NCBI RefSeq assembly: GCF_019097855.1
Contig: NZ_JAHRGL010000062.1
Span: 124,001-188,000 of the forward strand
DNA length: 64,000 bases
Source of the DNA: Geopseudomonas aromaticivorans
Lineage (GTDB): Bacteria > Pseudomonadota > Gammaproteobacteria > Pseudomonadales > Pseudomonadaceae
Direction: 5' to 3'
This document shows positions 8,799 through 19,337 of this stretch, one piece after another (position 1 is the first letter of the stretch; each line of letters starts with the position of its first letter). Position numbers and translations under genes: made by a program. Under the pieces are notes generated by a model. The model was given only the letters and a program-made list of their open reading frames with translations, ran no database searches and was not told the origin of the DNA.

Positions 8799-10844
8799 AT
8801 GTCCGAGCCCCGCCAGATTCTCGTTACCAGCGCCCTGCCCTACGCCAACGGCTCCATCCACCTGGGCCACATGCTCGAGTACATCCAGACCGACATCTGG
8901 GTGCGCTTCCAGAAGCAGCGCGGCAACCAGTGCATCTACGTCTGCGCCGACGACGCCCACGGCTCGGCGATCATGCTGCGCGCGGAAAAGGAAGGCATCA
9001 CCCCGGAGGCGCTGATCGCCGGCGTGCAGGCCGAACACAGCGGCGACTTCGCCGACTTCCTGGTCAACTTCGACAACTTCCACTCGACCCACGCCGAGGA
9101 AAACCGCGAGCTGGCCACCGGCATCTACCTGAAGCTGCGCGACGCCGGGCACATCGCCACCCGCTCGGTGACCCAGTACTTCGACCCGGACAAGGGCATG
9201 TTCCTCGCCGACCGCTTCATCAAGGGCACCTGCCCGAAGTGCGCCGCCGAGGACCAGTACGGCGACAACTGCGAGAAGTGCGGCGCCACCTACGAGCCGA
9301 CCGAACTGAAGGACCCGCGCTCGGCGATCTCCGGCGCCACCCCGGTGCTGCGCGACTCCAAGCACTTCTTCTTCAAGCTGCCGGACTTCGAGGCCATGCT
9401 CAAGCAGTGGACCCGCAGCGGCACCCTGCAGGACGCGGTGGCCAACAAGATCGCCGAGTGGCTGGACGGCGGCCTGCAGGAGTGGGACATCTCCCGCGAC
9501 GCGCCCTACTTCGGCTTCGAGATCCCCGATGAGCCGGGCAAGTACTTCTACGTCTGGCTGGACGCGCCGGTCGGCTACATGGCCAGCTTCAAGAACCTCT
9601 GCAAGCGCCGCCCGGAGCTGGACTTCGACGCCTTCTGGAACAAGGACTCCACCGCCGAGCTGTACCACTTCATCGGCAAGGACATCGTCAACTTCCACAC
9701 CCTGTTCTGGCCGGCGATGCTGGAAGGCGCCGGCTACCGCAAGCCGACCGCGGTCAACGTGCACGGCTACCTGACCGTCAACGGCCAGAAGATGTCCAAG
9801 TCGCGCGGCACCTTCATCAAGGCGCGCACCTACCTGGACCACCTGAACCCCGAGTACCTGCGCTACTACTACGCCAGCAAGCTGTCGCGCGGCGTGGATG
9901 ACCTCGACCTCAACCTCGAGGACTTCGTGCAGAAGGTCAACTCCGACCTGGTCGGCAAGGTGGTCAACATCGCCAGCCGCTGCGCCGGCTTCATCCACAA
10001 GGGCAACGCCGGGGTGATGGTCGACGCCAACCCCGAACCGCTGCTGTGGGACACCTTCCAGGCCGCCGCCCCGGCCATCGCCGAGGCCTACGAGCACCGC
10101 GACTTCGGCCGCGCCATGCGCGAGATCATGGCCCTGGCCGACCTCGCCAACGCCTGGATCGCCGACAAGGCGCCCTGGGCGCTGAACAAGGTCGAGGGCA
10201 AGCAGGCCGAGGTGCAGGAGATCTGCGCCTTCGGCGTCAACCTGTTCCGCCAGCTGGTGATCTTCCTCAAGCCGGTGCTGCCGAACCTGAGCGCTGACGC
10301 GGAAAGCTTCCTCAACGTCGCCCCGCTGAGCTGGCAGGACCACGCCCTGCGCCTGGCCAACCACCAGCTGAACCCGTTCACCCCGCTGCTGACCCGTATC
10401 GAACCCGCGAAGATTGACGCCATGATCGAAGCCTCCAAGGAAGACCTCGCCGCCCAGTCCACCGAAGCCGCCGCCCCGCAGGGCAACGGCGAACTGGTCA
10501 AGGAGCCGCTGGCCGCGGAAATCAACTTCGACGCCTTCGCCGCGGTGGATCTGCGCATCGCGCTGATCGAGAAGTGCGAGTTCGTCGAGGGCGCCGACAA
10601 GCTGCTGCGCCTGACCCTAGACATCGGCGACGCCAAGCGCAACGTGTTCTCCGGCATCAAGTCCGCCTACCCGGACCCGAGCAAGCTGGAAGGCCGCCTG
10701 ACCCTGTACGTGGCGAATCTCGCGCCGCGCAAGATGAAGTTCGGCATCAGCGAAGGCATGGTGCTGGCCGCCGGCCCGGGTGGCGAGGAAATCTTCCTGC
10801 TCAGCCCGGACGCCGGCGCCAAGCCGGGCCAGCGTGTGCACTGA
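8799..10844 (+). CDS. metG: Methionyl-tRNA synthetase
   Basis: 681 residues from the ATG at 8799. An upstream TTG at 8760 is in frame but would add 13 residues not typical of the family. Class I motifs: H21-L-G-H24 and K331-M-S-K-S335. Zinc-knuckle cysteines occur in [17 protein letters not shown] (about residue 145). After the anticodon-binding domain comes the C-terminal tRNA-binding (Trbp111-like) domain [17 protein letters not shown]...[12 protein letters not shown] that drives dimerisation in the long MetG type. It charges tRNA-Met for initiation and elongation. A strong terminator follows. Confidence 0.97.
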   Translation: MSEPRQILVTSALPYANGSIHLGHMLEYIQTDIWVRFQKQRGNQCIYVCADDAHGSAIMLRAEKEGITPEALIAGVQAEHSGDFADFLVNFDNFHSTHAEENRELATGIYLKLRDAGHIATRSVTQYFDPDKGMFLADRFIKGTCPKCAAEDQYGDNCEKCGATYEPTELKDPRSAISGATPVLRDSKHFFFKLPDFEAMLKQWTRSGTLQDAVANKIAEWLDGGLQEWDISRDAPYFGFEIPDEPGKYFYVWLDAPVGYMASFKNLCKRRPELDFDAFWNKDSTAELYHFIGKDIVNFHTLFWPAMLEGAGYRKPTAVNVHGYLTVNGQKMSKSRGTFIKARTYLDHLNPEYLRYYYASKLSRGVDDLDLNLEDFVQKVNSDLVGKVVNIASRCAGFIHKGNAGVMVDANPEPLLWDTFQAAAPAIAEAYEHRDFGRAMREIMALADLANAWIADKAPWALNKVEGKQAEVQEICAFGVNLFRQLVIFLKPVLPNLSADAESFLNVAPLSWQDHALRLANHQLNPFTPLLTRIEPAKIDAMIEASKEDLAAQSTEAAAPQGNGELVKEPLAAEINFDAFAAVDLRIALIEKCEFVEGADKLLRLTLDIGDAKRNVFSGIKSAYPDPSKLEGRLTLYVANLAPRKMKFGISEGMVLAAGPGGEEIFLLSPDAGAKPGQRVH

Positions 10845-10863
10845 GTCTCCGCCTGCATGCCCC

Positions 10864-10886
10864 AACCCCCGCCGCGCGCGGGGGTT
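10864..10886 (+). terminator. Intrinsic terminator of metG
   Basis: Stem AACCCCCGC/GCGGGGGTT with a 5-nt loop, followed by GTTGTTTG. It begins about 20 nt after the metG stop. Confidence 0.8.
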
Positions 10887-10971
10887 GTTGTTTGCGGGCA
10901 CGCATCAGCGACTTTTCCCGCCGCCGCGGTTAACCTTGGCGACCTTCGCTTTCTGAACCACGCACGGACGC

Positions 10972-11298
10972 ATGAAGAAATCCAACGTCGTATTCACCAG
11001 TGTGCTCACCGGCGGCGTGCTGATGGCCATGCTGCACCACGGCACCATCTACCGGGACATCTACGCCAGCCGCGAGAACTGCCAGACCGACTGGAGCACC
11101 CACCCCTACCACTGCGAAACCAGCAGCAGTGGCGGCGGCAGCTCGATCTACTCGGCCAGCAGCGGACGCCACCGCGGCCCGACCTACGAATCCGGCTCGC
11201 GCCCGCGCACCGCCCGCCAGGACCTGGTGGTGGCGCGCGAGACGGTCAAGCGCAGCGGCTTCGGCAGCTCAGGCGCGCGCTTCTCGGGAGGCGGCTGA
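10972..11298 (+). CDS. Small DUF1190/YgiB-like exported protein
   Basis: 108 residues. A positively charged N-terminus and one hydrophobic stretch (VVFTSVLTGGVLMAML) suggest an exported or membrane-anchored protein. A cysteine pair (ENCQTDWSTHPYHCE) follows, then a Ser/Gly-rich body ending RSGFGSSGARFSGGG, the tail typical of YgiB/YjfM-type (DUF1190) proteins. It overlaps the next gene by 1 bp (TGATG). From memory, E. coli pairs the same families as ygiB-ygiC and yjfM-yjfC. Function is not established. Confidence 0.7.
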   Translation: MKKSNVVFTSVLTGGVLMAMLHHGTIYRDIYASRENCQTDWSTHPYHCETSSSGGGSSIYSASSGRHRGPTYESGSRPRTARQDLVVARETVKRSGFGSSGARFSGGG

Positions 11299-12419
11299 TG
11301 CAGCGCCGCGCCTTCACCCCGCGCCCGCACTGGCGTGCCCAGTGCGAGCAGCTCGGCTTCACCTTCCACAGCATCGACGGCACCTACTGGGACGAGTCGG
11401 CCGCCTACGAGTTCTCGCTCGAGCAGATCGATACGCTGGAAAGCGCCAGCGAGGACCTGCACCAGCGCTGCCTGGAGGCGGTGGACTGGATCATCCGCCA
11501 TGAGCACTTCGCGCCCTTCGCCCTGCCGCCGCGCGCCCGCGAGCTGATCGTCGACTCCTGGCAGCGGCAGGAGCCCAGCCTGTACGGACGCTTCGACTTC
11601 TCCTGGGACGGCTCGGGCGCGCCGAAGCTGCTCGAGTACAACGCCGACACGCCGACCGGCCTGCTGGAAGCCAGCGTGGTGCAGTGGTTCTGGCTGCAGG
11701 ATGTGCTGCCGCAGGCCGACCAGTTCAACTCGCTGCACGAGCAGCTGATCGAGCGCTGGCGGGCGCTCGATCCCGGCGGCCCGGTGCACTTCGCCGCCCT
11801 CGCCGGCCACGAGGAGGACACCGGCAACGCCCTGTACCTGCTCGACACCGCCCACCAGGCCGGCCTGGCCACCGACTACCTGCCCATCGAGCGGATCGGC
11901 TTCGATGCCGCGCGGCGCTGCTTCGTCGACGACGGCGGCCAGCCGATCCGCCACTGCTTCAAGCTGTATCCATGGGAATGGCTGCTGGAGGACGAGTTCG
12001 CCGCCCACGTGGCCGCCAGCGGCGTCCGCTTCCTCGAGCCGGCCTGGAAGCTGCTGCTGTCGTGCAAGGCGCTGCTGCCGATCCTCTGGCAGCTGTTTCC
12101 CGACCACCCCAATCTGCTGCCGGCCAGCTTCAGCGACGACCTGCCGCTGCCCAAGGTGCGCAAGCCGCTGTACTCGCGCGAGGGCGAGAACATCCTCATC
12201 ATCGGCGTCGAAGGCACTATCGCCAGCGACGGCCCGCACGAGCAGGCCCCGTGCATCTGGCAGGCCTGCGCGCCGCTGCCGAACTTCGCCGGCAACTACC
12301 CGGTGCTCGGCTGCTGGATGGTCGGCGAGCGCGCCGCCGGCCTGGGCATCCGCGAGGATGGCGGGCCGATCACCCGCGACAGCAGTCGCTTCGTGCCGCA
12401 CTTCTTCCGCAACGCCTGA
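11298..12419 (+). CDS. Glutathionylspermidine-synthase-family ATP-grasp protein (YgiC/YjfC-like)
   Basis: 373 residues. The ATG at 11298 overlaps the preceding stop (TGATG), with GGGAGG just upstream. The protein has the C-terminal synthetase fold of glutathionylspermidine synthase: FDFSWDGSGAPKLLEYNADTPTGLLEAS near residue 95 (metal and ATP contacts), YPWEWLLEDEF near 220 and PLYSREGENI near 290. It lacks the N-terminal amidase half found in GspS, as do YgiC and YjfC. In those proteins an ATP-dependent ligase reaction is assumed, but activity on glutathione/spermidine has not been shown. It is translationally coupled to the DUF1190 gene and followed by a DUF350 gene. Confidence 0.85.
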   Translation: MQRRAFTPRPHWRAQCEQLGFTFHSIDGTYWDESAAYEFSLEQIDTLESASEDLHQRCLEAVDWIIRHEHFAPFALPPRARELIVDSWQRQEPSLYGRFDFSWDGSGAPKLLEYNADTPTGLLEASVVQWFWLQDVLPQADQFNSLHEQLIERWRALDPGGPVHFAALAGHEEDTGNALYLLDTAHQAGLATDYLPIERIGFDAARRCFVDDGGQPIRHCFKLYPWEWLLEDEFAAHVAASGVRFLEPAWKLLLSCKALLPILWQLFPDHPNLLPASFSDDLPLPKVRKPLYSREGENILIIGVEGTIASDGPHEQAPCIWQACAPLPNFAGNYPVLGCWMVGERAAGLGIREDGGPITRDSSRFVPHFFRNA

Positions 12420-12445
12420 ATCATCGACTTCTAGGAGATCCCGTC

Positions 12446-12844
12446 GTGGACCTGCTGCAAACCCTGCCCAGCTTCCTCGCCTACTTCGCCACCGCGCTGG
12501 CCCTGTTCGGCCTGTTCGCCAGCCTGTACATCCGCCTGACGCCCTACGCCGAGCTGGAACTGATCCGTGCCGGCAACCTCGCTGCCGCCGTCGCCCTGAT
12601 CGGCGCGCTGCTCGGCTTCGCCCTGCCGCTGGCCAGCAGCATCGCCCACAGCACCAGCCTGCTCGACATGCTGGTGTGGGGCGCCATCGCCATGCTGGTG
12701 CAGGCGCTGGTCTACCTGGGCGTCGCCCGCCTGCTGCCCGAACTGCGCCAGGGCATCAGCGGCAACTGCCTGGCCCACGGCCTATTCCTTGCTGGCAGCG
12801 CCCTGTGCGCCGGCCTGCTCAACGCCGCCTGCATGGTCTACTGA
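12446..12844 (+). CDS. DUF350 membrane protein (YjfL-like)
   Basis: 132 residues from a GTG at 12446, chosen for AGGAG at 12433-12437. It has four hydrophobic helices and the DUF350 features [28 protein letters not shown] and [16 protein letters not shown]. It is the third gene of a DUF1190-YgiC-DUF350 set transcribed together (26-bp gap). From memory, E. coli keeps the same families together as yjfL-yjfM-yjfC, so the trio probably acts as one envelope system of unknown job. Confidence 0.85.
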   Translation: MDLLQTLPSFLAYFATALALFGLFASLYIRLTPYAELELIRAGNLAAAVALIGALLGFALPLASSIAHSTSLLDMLVWGAIAMLVQALVYLGVARLLPELRQGISGNCLAHGLFLAGSALCAGLLNAACMVY

Positions 12845-13083
12845 ACCGCGCCGCCAGCGGCCCCCGGCGGCCGGCGCGACTGCCCTGCACCTGCGACACG
12901 GGCGCTCGCGACAATGCGCCGCAGCCGGCTGTCACCGGACGGCAATCCGCGCAAATAGCCAGATTCGCAGTATTTATTCCAAAAAGAGCTTAAACACTCC
13001 AAACCCGCTCTGCTTGTACGCTATAACCGGCTCCACGATAATAGGCTCCCCTTATCCATCGACGGCGCGAGCCCCATCTGCCC
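12845..13083 (+). promoter_or_regulatory. Leader/promoter region of the rnf operon
   Basis: 239 bp without a gene. The last ~130 bp are much richer in A+T than the surroundings. TTGTAC at 13014-13019 and TAATAG near 13039 could be sigma-70-like elements with a 19-nt spacer, longer than usual. No terminator or repeat was recognised. The promoter call is weak. Confidence 0.35.
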
Positions 13084-13668
13084 ATGACCGAATTCGCCCT
13101 CATCCTGGTCAGCGCCATTCTGGTCAACAACTTCGTGTTGGTGCAGTTCCTCGGCCTGTGCCCGTTCATGGGGGTTTCGAAGAAGATCGAGACCGCCATC
13201 GGCCTCGCCCTGGCCACCACCTTCGTGCTGACCCTGGCGGCCATGAGCTGCTACCTGGTCCAGCAGTACGTGCTCAAGCCGCTGGATCTCGAGTTCCTCA
13301 AGACCATCACCTTCATCCTGGTGATCGCCGTGGTGGTGCAGTTCACCGAGATGGTGGTGAACAAGACCAGCCCGGTGCTGTACCGCGTGCTCGGCATCTT
13401 CCTGCCGCTGATCACCACCAACTGCATCGTCCTCGGCGTGGCCCTGCTCAACGCCAACAAGACCGAGTTCACCTTCATCACCGCCACCACCAACGGCTTC
13501 GCCGCCGGCCTGGGCTTCTCCCTGGTGCTGGTGCTGTTCGCCGCCATGCGCGAGCGCATCGCCATCGCCGACGTGCCCGTGCCGTTCCGCGGCGCCGCCA
13601 TCGGCCTGATCACCGCCGGGCTGATGTCGCTGGCGTTCATGGGCTTCACCGGATTGATCAAGCTATGA
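13084..13668 (+). CDS. rnfA: Ion-translocating oxidoreductase subunit RnfA
   Basis: 194 residues, six hydrophobic helices, homologous to RnfE and to NqrE/NqrD. The conserved half-helix motifs [22 protein letters not shown] and [15 protein letters not shown] are present. In the Rnf complex the RnfA and RnfE cysteines hold an Fe-S cluster within the membrane. Rnf passes electrons between NADH and ferredoxin-like carriers while moving Na+ or H+; in E. coli (Rsx) it keeps SoxR reduced. First gene of a six-gene operon that runs into nth. It overlaps rnfB by 4 bp (ATGA). Confidence 0.96.
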   Translation: MTEFALILVSAILVNNFVLVQFLGLCPFMGVSKKIETAIGLALATTFVLTLAAMSCYLVQQYVLKPLDLEFLKTITFILVIAVVVQFTEMVVNKTSPVLYRVLGIFLPLITTNCIVLGVALLNANKTEFTFITATTNGFAAGLGFSLVLVLFAAMRERIAIADVPVPFRGAAIGLITAGLMSLAFMGFTGLIKL

Positions 13669-14240
13669 GCCTGGTTCTTGCCGCGGTCATCGCCCTGACC
13701 GCGATCTGCCTGCTCGCCGGCGCCATCCTCGGCTATGCCGCGGTGCGCTTCCGCGTCGAGGGCGATCCCATCGTCGAACAGATCAATGCCCTGCTGCCGC
13801 AGACCCAGTGCGGCCAGTGCGGCTACCCGGGCTGCAAGCCCTACGCCGAGGCGATCGCCAACGGTGACAAGATCAACAAGTGCCCGCCCGGCGGCCAGGC
13901 CACGGTGCAGGCGCTGGCTGGCCTGCTCGACGTCGACGCCGAGCCGCTGGATGCCGCCGGCGGCGAGAAGCCGCGCATGGTCGCCTTCATCCGCGAGGCC
14001 GAATGCATCGGTTGCACCAAGTGCATCCAGGCCTGCCCAGTGGACGCCATCGTCGGTGCCGCGCGGCAGATGCATACGGTGATCGTCGACGAGTGCACCG
14101 GCTGCGACCTGTGTGTCGAGCCCTGCCCGGTGGACTGCATCGACATGCTCGAGATCGGCAGCAACGTACAGAACTGGAAGTGGGACCGCCCGCTGGCGCC
14201 CGGCCAATTGATCGCCACCGACCGGGAGCAGGCCGCATGA
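13665..14240 (+). CDS. rnfB: Rnf electron transport complex subunit RnfB
   Basis: 191 residues from the ATG at 13665 inside the ATGA overlap with rnfA. N-terminal membrane helix ([23 protein letters not shown]). A four-Cys [4Fe-4S] motif follows ([15 protein letters not shown] with a later CPPGG). The two ferredoxin motifs are [16 protein letters not shown] and [16 protein letters not shown]. RnfB is the ferredoxin-like electron carrier at the cytoplasmic face. Its stop overlaps the rnfC start by 4 bp. Confidence 0.96.
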   Translation: MSLVLAAVIALTAICLLAGAILGYAAVRFRVEGDPIVEQINALLPQTQCGQCGYPGCKPYAEAIANGDKINKCPPGGQATVQALAGLLDVDAEPLDAAGGEKPRMVAFIREAECIGCTKCIQACPVDAIVGAARQMHTVIVDECTGCDLCVEPCPVDCIDMLEIGSNVQNWKWDRPLAPGQLIATDREQAA

Positions 14241-16702
14241 CTGCAGCAGCCAAGATCTGGGACATCCCCGGCGGCATCCATCCGCCGGAGCGCAAGACGC
14301 TGTCCAACCGCACGCCGATCCAGCCCGCCCCGCTGCCCAAGCGCCTGGTCCTGCCGCTGTCGCAGCATATGGGCGCACCCGCCGAGCCCTGCGTGGCGGT
14401 TGGCGAGCGGGTTCTCAAGGGTCAGAAGATCGCCGACGCCAGCGGTTTCGTCAGTGTCGCCCTGCATGCCCCGACCTCCGGCACCATCACCTTCATCGGC
14501 CCGCAGCCCTACCCGCACGCCTCCGGCATGCTCGCCCCGGCCATCGTCATCGAGGCCGACGGCCTGGATGAGTGGTGCGCGCTGGCGCCCTGCGCCGACT
14601 TCCGCGCCCTCGAGCCGGCCGCGCTGCTGGCGAAGATCCGCGACGCCGGGATCAACGGCCTGGGCGGCGCCGGCTTCCCCACCGCGGTCAAGCTCACCGC
14701 GCGGCCGCAGCAGAAGATCCACACCCTGGTGATCAACGGCACCGAGTGCGAGCCGTACATCACCGCCGACGATGTGCTGATGCGCGAGAAGGCCGCCGAG
14801 CTGGTCAGCGGCATCGACATCCTGGTCCAGCTGATCCAGCCGGACGAGGTGCTGATCGGCATCGAGGACAACAAGCCCGAAGCCATCGCTGCGGTGCGCG
14901 CCGCGCTGGGCGCGCGTGCCTATCAGCTGCGGGTGTTCCCCACCAAGTACCCGTCCGGCGGCGAGAAGCAGCTGATCCAGATCCTCACCGGCCGCGAAGT
15001 GCCCTCCGGTGGCCTGCCGGCGGACATTGGCATCCTCTGCCAGAACGTCGGCACCGCGGTGGCCGTGCACGACGCAGTGGTGCTCGGCCAGCCGCTGATC
15101 GCGCGGATCACCACCCTCACCGGCGAAGCGCTGGCGCGGCCGATGAACGTCGAGGCGCTGATCGGCACCCCGGTCGAGGAGCTGCTGGCCTTCGCCGGCC
15201 TCGACGAGGGCAAGCTGGATCGCCTGATCATGGGCGGGCCGATGATGGGCTTCACCCTGCCGGCGCTGGACGTGCCGCTGATCAAGACCACCAACTGCCT
15301 GCTGGCGCCGACCCGCCAGGAGCTGCCAGCGCCACCGCCGGCCATGCCGTGCATCCGCTGCGGCGAGTGCGCGCTGGCCTGCCCGGCCAGCCTGCTGCCG
15401 CAGCAGCTGCACTTCTTCGCCCTCGGCAGCGAACACGAGCAACTCAAGGCACACAACCTGTTCGACTGCATCGAGTGCGGCGCCTGCGCCTACGTCTGCC
15501 CGTCGAGCATTCCGCTGGTGCAGTACTACCGGGTGGCCAAGGCGGAGATCCGCGAGCTGGAGCAGAAGCAGCAGAAGGCCGAACACTCCAAGCAGCGCTT
15601 CGAGCTGCGTCAGGAGCGCCTGCGCCGCGAAGAGGAGCGCAAGGAAGAGGAACGCCGCGCCCGCGCCGAGAAGGCCGCCCGCGCCAAGGCCGCCCAGGCC
15701 GAAGCCGCGGCGGCAGCCCCAGTCGCCAGCGCAGCGCCGGCGGTCAACGAGGACCTCAAGCGCCTGAAAATCGAAGCCAGCATGGCCCAGGTGGCGCTGA
15801 AGAAGGCCGAGAAGCAACTGGCCCAGCACGACACCGCCGAGCTGCAGACCCAGGTCGCCGAACTGCGCGCCGCGCTGGAAGCCGCGCAGCAGGCGCTGGC
15901 CGATGCCCAGGCGGCCGCCCCGGCCAGCGCACCGACCCCGGCTGCCAAGCCGGCCGGCGACGAGGCCCTGAAGAAGGCCAAGATCGAAGCCGCCATGCTC
16001 AAGGCGCAGATCCGCAAGCTGGAGAAGCTCGAGGCACCGGACGAGGCCCAGCAGGCCGAGCTGGCCAGGCTGCGCGAGCAGCTGTCTGCAGCGGAACAGG
16101 CCCTGGCTGCCACCGAGAGCGCCGCCCCCACCCCGGTCGCCAAACCGGCCGGCGACGAGGCCCTGAAGAAGGCCAAGATCGAAGCCGCCATGCTCAAGGC
16201 GCAGATCCGCAAGCTGGAGAAGGTCGAGGCACCGGACGCCGACCAGCAGGCCGAACTGGCCAAGCTGCGCGAACAACTGAGCGCGGCGGAAAAAGCCCTG
16301 GCCGCCGCCGAGAGCAGCGCCCCCGCTCCCGCCATCAAGCCGACCGGCGACGAGGCCTTGAAGAGGGCCAAGGTCGAACTGGCGATGAAGCGCGCCGAAC
16401 TGAAGAAAGCCGAGAAAGCCGGCGCCGACGAGGCCGAGCTGACCCGTCTGCGCGAAGCCCTGGCGGGCGCCGAGCAGGCCCTGCACGCCGCCGAGGACGC
16501 CTCCGGCAAGCCGGCACCGGAACTGGTGCGCACCGACAAGCGCCCGGTCGACGAGGCCAGCCGCGCGCTGAAGACCGAAGTGGCCTTCGCCCGCGCCGAC
16601 CTGCGCAAGCTGGAGCGCGACGAGGCGGCCGATCCGGCAGCGCTGGAAGCCGCACGCACGCGGCTGGCCGAAGCCGAGGGCAAGCTGGCGGAGCAGCAAT
16701 GA
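14237..16702 (+). CDS. rnfC: Rnf complex subunit RnfC with long repetitive C-terminal tail
   Basis: 821 residues. N-terminal ~440 residues: NADH/FMN-binding core ([45 protein letters not shown]). Two [4Fe-4S] motifs follow, [12 protein letters not shown] and [12 protein letters not shown]. From about residue 435 the protein becomes a charged, Ala/Lys/Glu-rich helical tail. It contains tandem 65-residue units (195 bp) starting near 15951, 16146 and 16341, plus diverged flanking units, each carrying [22 protein letters not shown]-like heptads cut short by Ala/Pro linkers. The core binds NADH. Tail function is unknown, and its length varies widely between species. Confidence 0.94.
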   Translation: MTAAAKIWDIPGGIHPPERKTLSNRTPIQPAPLPKRLVLPLSQHMGAPAEPCVAVGERVLKGQKIADASGFVSVALHAPTSGTITFIGPQPYPHASGMLAPAIVIEADGLDEWCALAPCADFRALEPAALLAKIRDAGINGLGGAGFPTAVKLTARPQQKIHTLVINGTECEPYITADDVLMREKAAELVSGIDILVQLIQPDEVLIGIEDNKPEAIAAVRAALGARAYQLRVFPTKYPSGGEKQLIQILTGREVPSGGLPADIGILCQNVGTAVAVHDAVVLGQPLIARITTLTGEALARPMNVEALIGTPVEELLAFAGLDEGKLDRLIMGGPMMGFTLPALDVPLIKTTNCLLAPTRQELPAPPPAMPCIRCGECALACPASLLPQQLHFFALGSEHEQLKAHNLFDCIECGACAYVCPSSIPLVQYYRVAKAEIRELEQKQQKAEHSKQRFELRQERLRREEERKEEERRARAEKAARAKAAQAEAAAAAPVASAAPAVNEDLKRLKIEASMAQVALKKAEKQLAQHDTAELQTQVAELRAALEAAQQALADAQAAAPASAPTPAAKPAGDEALKKAKIEAAMLKAQIRKLEKLEAPDEAQQAELARLREQLSAAEQALAATESAAPTPVAKPAGDEALKKAKIEAAMLKAQIRKLEKVEAPDADQQAELAKLREQLSAAEKALAAAESSAPAPAIKPTGDEALKRAKVELAMKRAELKKAEKAGADEAELTRLREALAGAEQALHAAEDASGKPAPELVRTDKRPVDEASRALKTEVAFARADLRKLERDEAADPAALEAARTRLAEAEGKLAEQQ
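15951..16535 (+). repeat. 195-bp tandem repeats in the rnfC tail
   Basis: The string CGGCCGGCGACGAGGCC and following bases recur at 15951 and 16146, then with one change at 16341, exactly 195 bp (65 codons) apart. Units 1 and 2 are nearly identical. Unit 3 is diverged and merges into non-repeated coding sequence. Confidence 0.9.
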
Positions 16703-16708
16703 ACGTTG

Positions 16709-16815
16709 GGTGGGTTAGCCGCTTGCGGCGTAACCCACCGATGCCGGCGACAGCCGGCACACGCTGGCCGGCCTTGTAGCCGGGTGGTGGGTTACGGCCT
16801 TAGGCCTGACCCACC
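16709..16815. repeat. Paired hairpin repeat between rnfC and rnfD
   Basis: Two inverted repeats lie end to end: GGTGGGTTA at 16709-16717 with TAACCCACC at 16731-16739, then GGTGGGTTA at 16786-16794 with TGACCCACC at 16807-16815. Together they fill most of the only long gap (196 bp) in the rnf operon. The shape is REP/BIME-like and the family differs from the GGTGCGC one. Confidence 0.8.
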
Positions 16816-16898
16816 CGACGACCCCCAAGATCATCGCCGGTCACCACCGGCGGGTGGAGGAAACCTTCCACCCCATGCACGCACACAACGGAGCACCA

Positions 16899-17954
16899 AT
16901 GGCCCTGCCCCGCATCACCTCGCCCCACGCCACGGGCAGCAACCGCACCCAGAAGGTCATGCAGCTGGTGCTGCTGGCGACCCTGCCCGGCGTGCTGGTG
17001 CTGACCTGGTTGTACGGTTTCGGCACCCTGATCAACCTGTGCTGGGCGACCGTCGTCGCCCTCGGCTGCGAGGCAGCTGTGCTGCGCCTCCGCCAGCGCC
17101 CGGTCGGCTTCTTCCTGCGCGACTACAGCGCGGTGCTCACCGCCGTGCTGCTTGCTCTGGCGCTGCCACCCTACTCGCCCTGGTGGCTGACTCTGGTCGC
17201 CACCGGCTTCGCCATCGTGTTCGGCAAGCAGCTGTTCGGCGGCCTCGGCCAGAACCCGTTCAACCCGGCGATGCTCGGCTACGTGGTGGCGCTGATTTCC
17301 TTCCCGGTGGAAATGACCAGCTGGCCGGCGCCGCGCGGCTTCGAGGCGGTCAGCCCGACCCTCGGTCTGCTCGAGGGCCTGCAGCGCATCCTTGGCTTCA
17401 CCGCCGACCTGCCGGACGCCTGGACACAGGCCACGGCACTGGACGCCCTGAAGACCAACAAGAGCCTGACCATCGCCGAGCTGTGGGCCGGCAATCCGGC
17501 CTTCGGCAGCCTGGGCGGCTACGGCAGCGAGGCGGTCAACCTGGCCTTCCTCGCCGGCGGCCTGTTCCTCCTCTACAAGCGCGTGTTCACCTGGCATGCG
17601 CCGGTGGGCATGCTCGCCGCCATGGCGCTGATGAGCCTGGTGTTCTGGAACGGCGCCGGCTCCGACTCCAACGGCTCGCCGCTGTTCCACCTGCTCACCG
17701 GCGCGAGCATGTTCGGCGCCTTCTTCATCGTCACCGACCCGGTGTCCGGCGCCACCAGCGTGCGCGGCCGGCTGATCTTCGGCGCCGGCGTCGGCGTGCT
17801 GGCCTACATCATCCGCGCCTGGGGCGGCTACCCGGACGGCGTGGCCTTCGCCGTGCTGCTGATGAACCTGACCGCCCCAACCATCGACTACTACACCCGT
17901 CCGCGCACCTACGGCCATCGTCAGCCGGAACGCGGCTTCAAGCTGGGGGACTGA
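16899..17954 (+). CDS. rnfD: Rnf complex subunit RnfD
   Basis: 351 residues from the ATG at 16899, chosen for ACGGAG upstream and the family start [21 protein letters not shown]. An in-frame ATG at 16854 lies in the repeat-derived spacer. About nine hydrophobic segments. TDPVSGATS near residue 285 contains the Thr that carries covalently bound FMN in RnfD/NqrB proteins. Membrane subunit of electron transfer and ion translocation. rnfG follows after 4 bp. Confidence 0.95.
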   Translation: MALPRITSPHATGSNRTQKVMQLVLLATLPGVLVLTWLYGFGTLINLCWATVVALGCEAAVLRLRQRPVGFFLRDYSAVLTAVLLALALPPYSPWWLTLVATGFAIVFGKQLFGGLGQNPFNPAMLGYVVALISFPVEMTSWPAPRGFEAVSPTLGLLEGLQRILGFTADLPDAWTQATALDALKTNKSLTIAELWAGNPAFGSLGGYGSEAVNLAFLAGGLFLLYKRVFTWHAPVGMLAAMALMSLVFWNGAGSDSNGSPLFHLLTGASMFGAFFIVTDPVSGATSVRGRLIFGAGVGVLAYIIRAWGGYPDGVAFAVLLMNLTAPTIDYYTRPRTYGHRQPERGFKLGD

Positions 17955-17958
17955 GGCC

Positions 17959-18627
17959 ATGCTGCCGGAAATGCCGCGCTCGATGCTGAGAAACGCCCTG
18001 ATCCTCGGCCTGTTCGCCGTCGCCACCGTCGGCGTGGTGGCCATCACCCAGCAGGGCACCGCCACGCGCATCCAGGCCGCCGAGCGCGAGGCCCAGGTGC
18101 GCGCGCTGGCCGAGATCCTGCCGGCGGACAGCTACGACAACCACCTGCTGGACAACAGCCTGCAGCTCAGCGACCCGCTGCTCGGCAGCGCCAAGCCGTT
18201 GCCGGCCTACCTGGCGCTGAAGGGTGGCCAGCCCAGCGCCGTCATCCTCCAGGCCATCGCCCCGGACGGCTACAGCGGCAGCATCCGCCTGCTGATCGGC
18301 ATCCACGCCGATGGCCGCCTGGCCGGCGTGCGCGTACTCGCCCACAAGGAAACCCCGGGCCTCGGCGACAAGATCGAACTGGCCAAGACCCGCTGGGTGC
18401 TCGGTTTCGACGGCAAGTCGCTGAGCGATCCGGAGGAAGGCGGCTGGGGCGTGAAGAAGGACCAGGGCGTCTTCGACCAGTTCGCCGGCGCCACCATCAC
18501 CCCGCGCGCTGTGGTCAAGGCCGTGCACCACGCCCTGCAGTATTTCGATGGCCACCAGGCCGAGCTGTTCGCCCAGGCCGCCACCCCGCCGGCCGCTGCG
18601 GCGCAACCCGAGGAGCGCGCACAATGA
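17959..18627 (+). CDS. rnfG: Rnf complex subunit RnfG
   Basis: 222 residues. One N-terminal membrane anchor ([17 protein letters not shown]), then a periplasmic FMN-binding domain: [11 protein letters not shown] near residue 130, and [15 protein letters not shown] near 175 whose Thr is the covalent FMN site in RnfG/NqrC. Its stop overlaps the rnfE start (ATGA). Position and sequence fit the usual rnfABCDGE order. Confidence 0.95.
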   Translation: MLPEMPRSMLRNALILGLFAVATVGVVAITQQGTATRIQAAEREAQVRALAEILPADSYDNHLLDNSLQLSDPLLGSAKPLPAYLALKGGQPSAVILQAIAPDGYSGSIRLLIGIHADGRLAGVRVLAHKETPGLGDKIELAKTRWVLGFDGKSLSDPEEGGWGVKKDQGVFDQFAGATITPRAVVKAVHHALQYFDGHQAELFAQAATPPAAAAQPEERAQ

Positions 18628-19337
18628 GCCAGAGCTATCGCGAGATCGCCGTCAACGGCCTGTGGAAGAACAACCCCGGCCTGGTCCAGCTGCTCGGCCT
18701 GTGTCCGCTGCTCGGCACCAGCAACTCGACGGTCAACGCCCTCGGCCTCGGCCTGGCCACCGCGCTGGTGCTGACCTGCTCCAACGCCGCGGTGTCGATG
18801 ATTCGCGGGGTAACCCAGACCGCCGTGCGCCTGCCGGCCTTCGTGATGATCATCGCCGCGCTGACCACCTGCATCGAGCTGCTGATGCAGGCGTTCACCT
18901 ACGAGCTGTACCAGATCCTCGGCATCTTCATCCCGCTGATCACCACCAACTGCGTGATCCTCGGCCGCGCCGACGGCTTCGCGGCCAAGCACGGCATCGC
19001 CCGCTCGGCGTTCGACGGCCTGATGATGGGTCTGGGCTTCGCCCTGGTGCTGCTGGCGCTCGGCGCGGTGCGCGAGCTGCTCGGCACCGGCGTGCTGTTC
19101 GCCAACATGCAGCTGCTGTTCGGCCCTGTCGCCGCCGGCTGGCAGATCACCGTGTTCAGCGACTACCAGGGCTTCCTGCTGGCGATCCTGCCGCCGGGCG
19201 CCTTCCTGGTGCTGGGCCTGTTGATCGCCGGCAAGAATATCCTCGATGCACGTGCCGAAGCGCGCGCCAAGGCCCTACAGCCGGCCCCTGAGCCGGCAGC
19301 GAGCCGCCGCGTGCGCGTCACCGGGGTAGTGGAATGA
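18624..19337 (+). CDS. rnfE: Rnf complex subunit RnfE
   Basis: 237 residues, six hydrophobic helices, paralogue of RnfA with the same half-motifs ([36 protein letters not shown]). The C-terminal ~25 residues are a charged, Ala-rich extension beyond the last helix. It overlaps rnfG upstream and nth downstream by 4 bp each, so the six rnf genes and nth form a translationally coupled unit. Confidence 0.95.
   Translation: MSQSYREIAVNGLWKNNPGLVQLLGLCPLLGTSNSTVNALGLGLATALVLTCSNAAVSMIRGVTQTAVRLPAFVMIIAALTTCIELLMQAFTYELYQILGIFIPLITTNCVILGRADGFAAKHGIARSAFDGLMMGLGFALVLLALGAVRELLGTGVLFANMQLLFGPVAAGWQITVFSDYQGFLLAILPPGAFLVLGLLIAGKNILDARAEARAKALQPAPEPAASRRVRVTGVVE

Noticed and set aside
13841-16699. 952-codon open frame antisense to rnfB/rnfC
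   Set aside because: Shadow of GC-rich codon use opposite rnfC. Composition is low-complexity (Gly/Leu/Gln runs mirroring the repeats), with no family motifs.
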